Shown here: positions 60,880-64,000 of the stretch, one piece after another
Layout of the letters: every line of letters begins with the position of its first letter
How positions within the stretch are numbered: the stretch's first letter is position 1
Assembly: GCA_963920665.1 (NCBI GenBank)
Contig: OY987268.1
Location: 13,332,501 to 13,396,500 of the forward strand
Length of the DNA stretch: 64,000 nt
DNA from: Straminergon stramineum
Taxonomy: Eukaryota > Streptophyta > Bryopsida > Hypnales > Calliergonaceae
Direction: 5' to 3'
The notes under the pieces: model-generated
Database searches by the model: none
The model's input: the letters and a program-made list of their open reading frames with translations, nothing else
Told to the model about the DNA's origin: nothing
Position numbers and translations under genes: made by a program

Positions 60880-62459
60880 TGAATTGCTTATTTTGACGGT
60901 TTTGGGGTGTTCACGTCAATGAATGTCGCTGACGGCGAACTCACAAGAATAGACAATTAGGGGTTCCCACAACTGAAGAAACGAAGCTTCATGGAGACGA
61001 TTTCGCCCGGGATTTCGCCAAAAATCTGAAGTTAAGTTATGTTGAGAATAGTTAAGATCTAAGCCCTGCGCACACGTCTCACAGTTCTCACGAAGCTCAT
61101 TTTCGCCTGCATTCTTTCTTCCTCTACAGAGCAATTGATGCCACTGGTGAGTATCGTTTGTCGCCAATTTCTGGAGTTAATTGGAGATGCAAGAATATGT
61201 TGCTGACTGAGTGATTTTTGCATCTCACGAAGACAGTTCGTCACAGGGACAGGAAACGGCCAGCATCGTACTCTCCACCAACATTGTTACAAGTTTCGTG
61301 GTATGTGCAGTTCTTTCTTTTTGAATTTCGACATGCACAAGTGTTTCAACAACATTCGGAATCTGTAATAGCTAGTTCAAGAATGTAATGCTTAGAACGC
61401 TCGTGATGTTCACGATGTTGTATTTGAATTGAAGCTTATGTCGGTTAACCTGATGATTCATGAGGTTGCTAGCTGTGTTATTTTTTGCTTCGTGGTGATG
61501 CTAATCGTTCTCTCTATGCCTCTATGTTCTTGATTGTGTTGAATTCTTGAATATTTCTTGAGATAACTGTAGAAAGAAAATGTTGTGTTGCTTTTGGTTT
61601 CTGCATTGATCTCGTGGAGGGAGGTGGTGACTGGTGTATGAAATGGTGAGCCTGTACGGCGTGCATCGTACTCAGTCCCCGAAATTCTTTGCAACAAGAT
61701 ATGTTGATGGTAACTAGTTTTTCTGATTTTTTCATGAATCATGACAAGTGCGAAAATTTTAACGGCATTCTCTATATATACAAGATTAAGAACGTGATGC
61801 ATACATTGCTCATAATGTCGTTTCTAAGTTGAAGTAATTGTCAGTTAAGTAATTGCTTGTGTAGACTAGTTGGTGCTAATTCCTGTGTTTCTTGATTTGA
61901 ATAAATTCTTGAGGAATTCTGATCCGATAGGAATTTTCCGTGTCTTGGTTCTTTTTTCCCTTTTCTTTAGACCATCGATACAACCACGTAATTGGTAGGC
62001 TCTTGCAGTTCCAAATGAGTAAAAATTTGTCGCTCCACACTGCCGCCACTCGAAACTAGGAAATATAGCCAGATTCATACACATCAAACTCTATGCAGGT
62101 GAAGGGTTGTTCAATTTGAGATGTAGATATGGTTTTCATAGTTTCTCCACATCTTCTAATTCTTATCATGGAGATTATTGTGTGAATTTGTTTGTATGAT
62201 TGGTAATGAAGCTTTCTTAGTACTCTGGATTGTAAACTGTCTATTGGATCCTTTGCTCAAATTAATCAAAGATCAAGGATACGATTCAATGCATTGTGTA
62301 TTATTACTTGCTACTGTACTACTAGAAAAGAGAAGCTTAGTATGAGACCCCTGAATGACAATATCAACAAAGATTGTTCTGGAAACTATTTGAAAATTCC
62401 TCTCAGGCCACTCACATGAGTTCATATAGAAATTGACGCAGGCTACCCTATAAGAAGAC
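60880..62459 (+). promoter_or_regulatory. promoter and spliced leader region of the MYND gene
   Basis: GC content rises at about 60,880. A likely leader exon ends at CCACTG|GTGAGT near 61,146, and the acceptor CCTCTCAG|GCC at about 62,406 would join it to the exon holding the start codon. An alternative acceptor, CTATGCAG, lies at 62,099. Confidence 0.4.
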
Positions 62460-63742
62460 ATGACAGGAGGTTCAATTGGAGGAAGTCGCATGCTTTTCGA
62501 AGGACGTCGACGCAAGGTTTGCATCAAGTGTGGCAAGAATTTTACTGCAAATGAAGATAAAGATGGTTCGAAGGTAAATACTCAATAGTCATGAGAGTGT
62601 AAAATTGGTGTTTCTCAATTTTAGTATAGAATTTTCTAGCAGCAAGTTATCTAGTTACTGGTAATTAGTAGCATTTTCATCTTAATTTTCTCTGTGATAT
62701 TCTTTTGCAGCTTCCATTTTCTAAAGAAGAGACGAGCCTCCTTGTTAACGAGGAAGGCTCCTTCAATTGCGGATTCCATCGGAGGGATCAGGTGTGCCAT
62801 GATTGCTTCCAAGATGCTGTCATCCAAGGGCATGTAGCACATGCCAATGACCTTCAGCATCGTGCGTTTAGAGACACCATGGACGGTGCGGTGAAGCGGA
62901 TATGGAAGAACATATACTTGAAAGAAGGTGATAAGGTCCCATGGAGCGATGATGAGGATAAGGAGGCTAAATTACCTTCTTCTTCCCCCAGAGGCAATAA
63001 GAAATGTGCACATTGTGGCAAGGGCGGGGACTTGAAGAGGTGTTCTAAGTGCTTGGTTGCCTTCTACTGCTCTGAGTCCCACCAGGCTGCGGATTATGCA
63101 AAGCACAAGGCAAGTTGTCATGCTCCAAAGACTCCAGTGAATGACACTGCTCAAGCAACACAGGTGAGACGAGATGAGAAATCGTCCAATGATAGCGAGA
63201 AACCGCTGCACTCAAGCTATAAAAGTTGTGCTCATTGCGGTAAGACAAGTAATTTGAGCATGTGTGCACGATGCAAGTCAACATATTACTGCTCCAAAGA
63301 CCATCAAGTGGCTGACTACCCTAACCATAAGCCAGAGTGCAGGCTTGTTGCTGAGATGGCTAAGATACATGAACATCGACCTGACATGAAAAGTATCTGG
63401 ATGCATAAACCTCCTCGGGGACCTGCAGCAGCCCAGCCTGCCCAAATGCCCGTGATCACATGGAGTGAGCTCCAAAAAATGCATCCGAATGTCGCCACTG
63501 GTAGAACTCTGGCGGTAACTATTGTATCAGAACCTTCTCACAAATCCTTTGCACCGCAATGTGATGGGAGGGATGCTGAGGGAATGGTGCTGCGAGTTGC
63601 CTTGGTCACTCACCGTCCTCCTCAAGGCTTCAGAAAGGGTTGTATTCTCCGCTGGCGCAATCCCTGGTTCCACTTTTTTCTGGATGGTGCCACCGGTGCC
63701 AACATTGAAAATTGGGATTTGCCAAATGTTAGTGTGGAGTAG
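62460..63742 (+). CDS. tandem MYND-type zinc-finger protein
   Basis: Two coding exons, 62460-62573 and 62711-63742, are joined in phase 0 and give 381 aa. The N-terminal module (residues 21-69) has CIKC and, later, NCGFHRRDQVCHDC, a probable zinc-binding site I do not recognise. An acidic/Ser linker follows. MYND 1 (137-174) and MYND 2 (211-248) both have C-x2-C-x8-C-x2-C-x5-C-x3-H-x9-H-x3-C spacing. In each the usual sixth cysteine is His (CSESHQ, CSKDHQ), a substitution that still allows zinc binding. The C-terminal about 95 residues (ITWSELQKMHPNVATGRTLA to NPWFHFFLDGATGANIENWD) form a compact unknown domain. MYND fingers bind short proline-containing peptides and often recruit chromatin or co-chaperone partners; the specific role here is unknown. 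The ATG of exon 1 is the first in frame. Confidence 0.8.
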
Positions 63743-64000
63743 GCTTTAGTTGGGGGATAATAGAAGACAACCGGTGGAGTTAAGTGTGACTGTGAGTGCG
63801 TATATATATGAGGTGGACTGAATGTCCTTTGTCCTATCCAGATGGGAGGCTTTTGACTCTAGATATATATTCTGAGTTTGTGCAATGGAGACTAAAAAGT
63901 ATTGTGGGGAAACAGAATGACTGGATTTATGAATAGTGATTTGGAGTCTGTACAGAACTCATGACACATTTGTGTAACTCCGGTAGTATATAATGCAATC
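63743..64000 (+). other. 3' UTR of the MYND gene
   Basis: Follows the stop directly and runs to the window edge; includes TATATATATGAG and TATATATATTCTG words. Confidence 0.4.

Overview
The window looks like nuclear DNA of a land plant, most likely a non-seed plant such as a bryophyte; the species cannot be fixed from sequence alone. Reasons: GT-AG introns split every gene I could rebuild except the truncated one; a plant-type group E bZIP factor and a plant calmodulin-binding C-terminal domain are present; a microbial-type acetate/succinate channel gene (SatP/GPR1 family, which as far as I recall is kept in early-diverging land plants but lost in seed plants) carries an intron; and the long AT-rich intergenic DNA is full of small degenerate transposons. 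No tRNA, rRNA, CRISPR or bacterial features were seen.

Six protein genes are supported. (1) 333-804 (+): 3' end of a gene coding for the last part of an RBR-type ubiquitin ligase fused to a TTP-like CCCH zinc finger. (2) 14468-16418 (+): 187-aa twin-CX9C (CHCH) protein resembling the mitochondrial MICOS subunit MIC19/CHCHD3, six coding exons. (3) 18864-22499 (-): 673-aa protein with a calmodulin-binding-like C-terminus and four internal repeats. (4) 43750-48727 (+): about 403-aa group E bZIP factor (bZIP34/bZIP61 type), seven coding exons. (5) 50053-51510 (-): 221-aa six-helix SatP/GPR1/YaaH channel, two coding exons, convergent with the bZIP gene. (6) 62460-63742 (+): 381-aa protein with an N-terminal Cys-rich module and two MYND-like fingers. 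Genes sit in short GC-richer islands (about 13.6-16.5, 22-23.6, 41-52.6 and 61-64 kb) separated by AT-rich repeat DNA.

The most informative part is the repeat landscape. A family of short non-autonomous elements has CCC(C)T...AGGGG ends flanked by TTAA, the signature of piggyBac-type transposition, which is rare in plants: eight copies at about 1.6, 10.7, 26.8, 30.4, 34.0, 36.8, 37.0 and 58.1 kb. A Helitron-like family (A|TC...CTAG|T) has three copies, and two of its insertion sites have an uninterrupted paralogous empty site elsewhere in this same window. Two palindromic CACTA-type MITEs have exact 3-bp target duplications. A fourth family has TA duplications. One Helitron lies inside a TTAA element, and one TTAA element interrupts one unit of a 545-bp tandem repeat, so relative insertion order can be read directly.

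Exon borders were derived by hand from reading frame, GT/AG sites and matching phases, so they should be good to the base for genes 2-6 unless noted. Untranslated exons are only guessed at.
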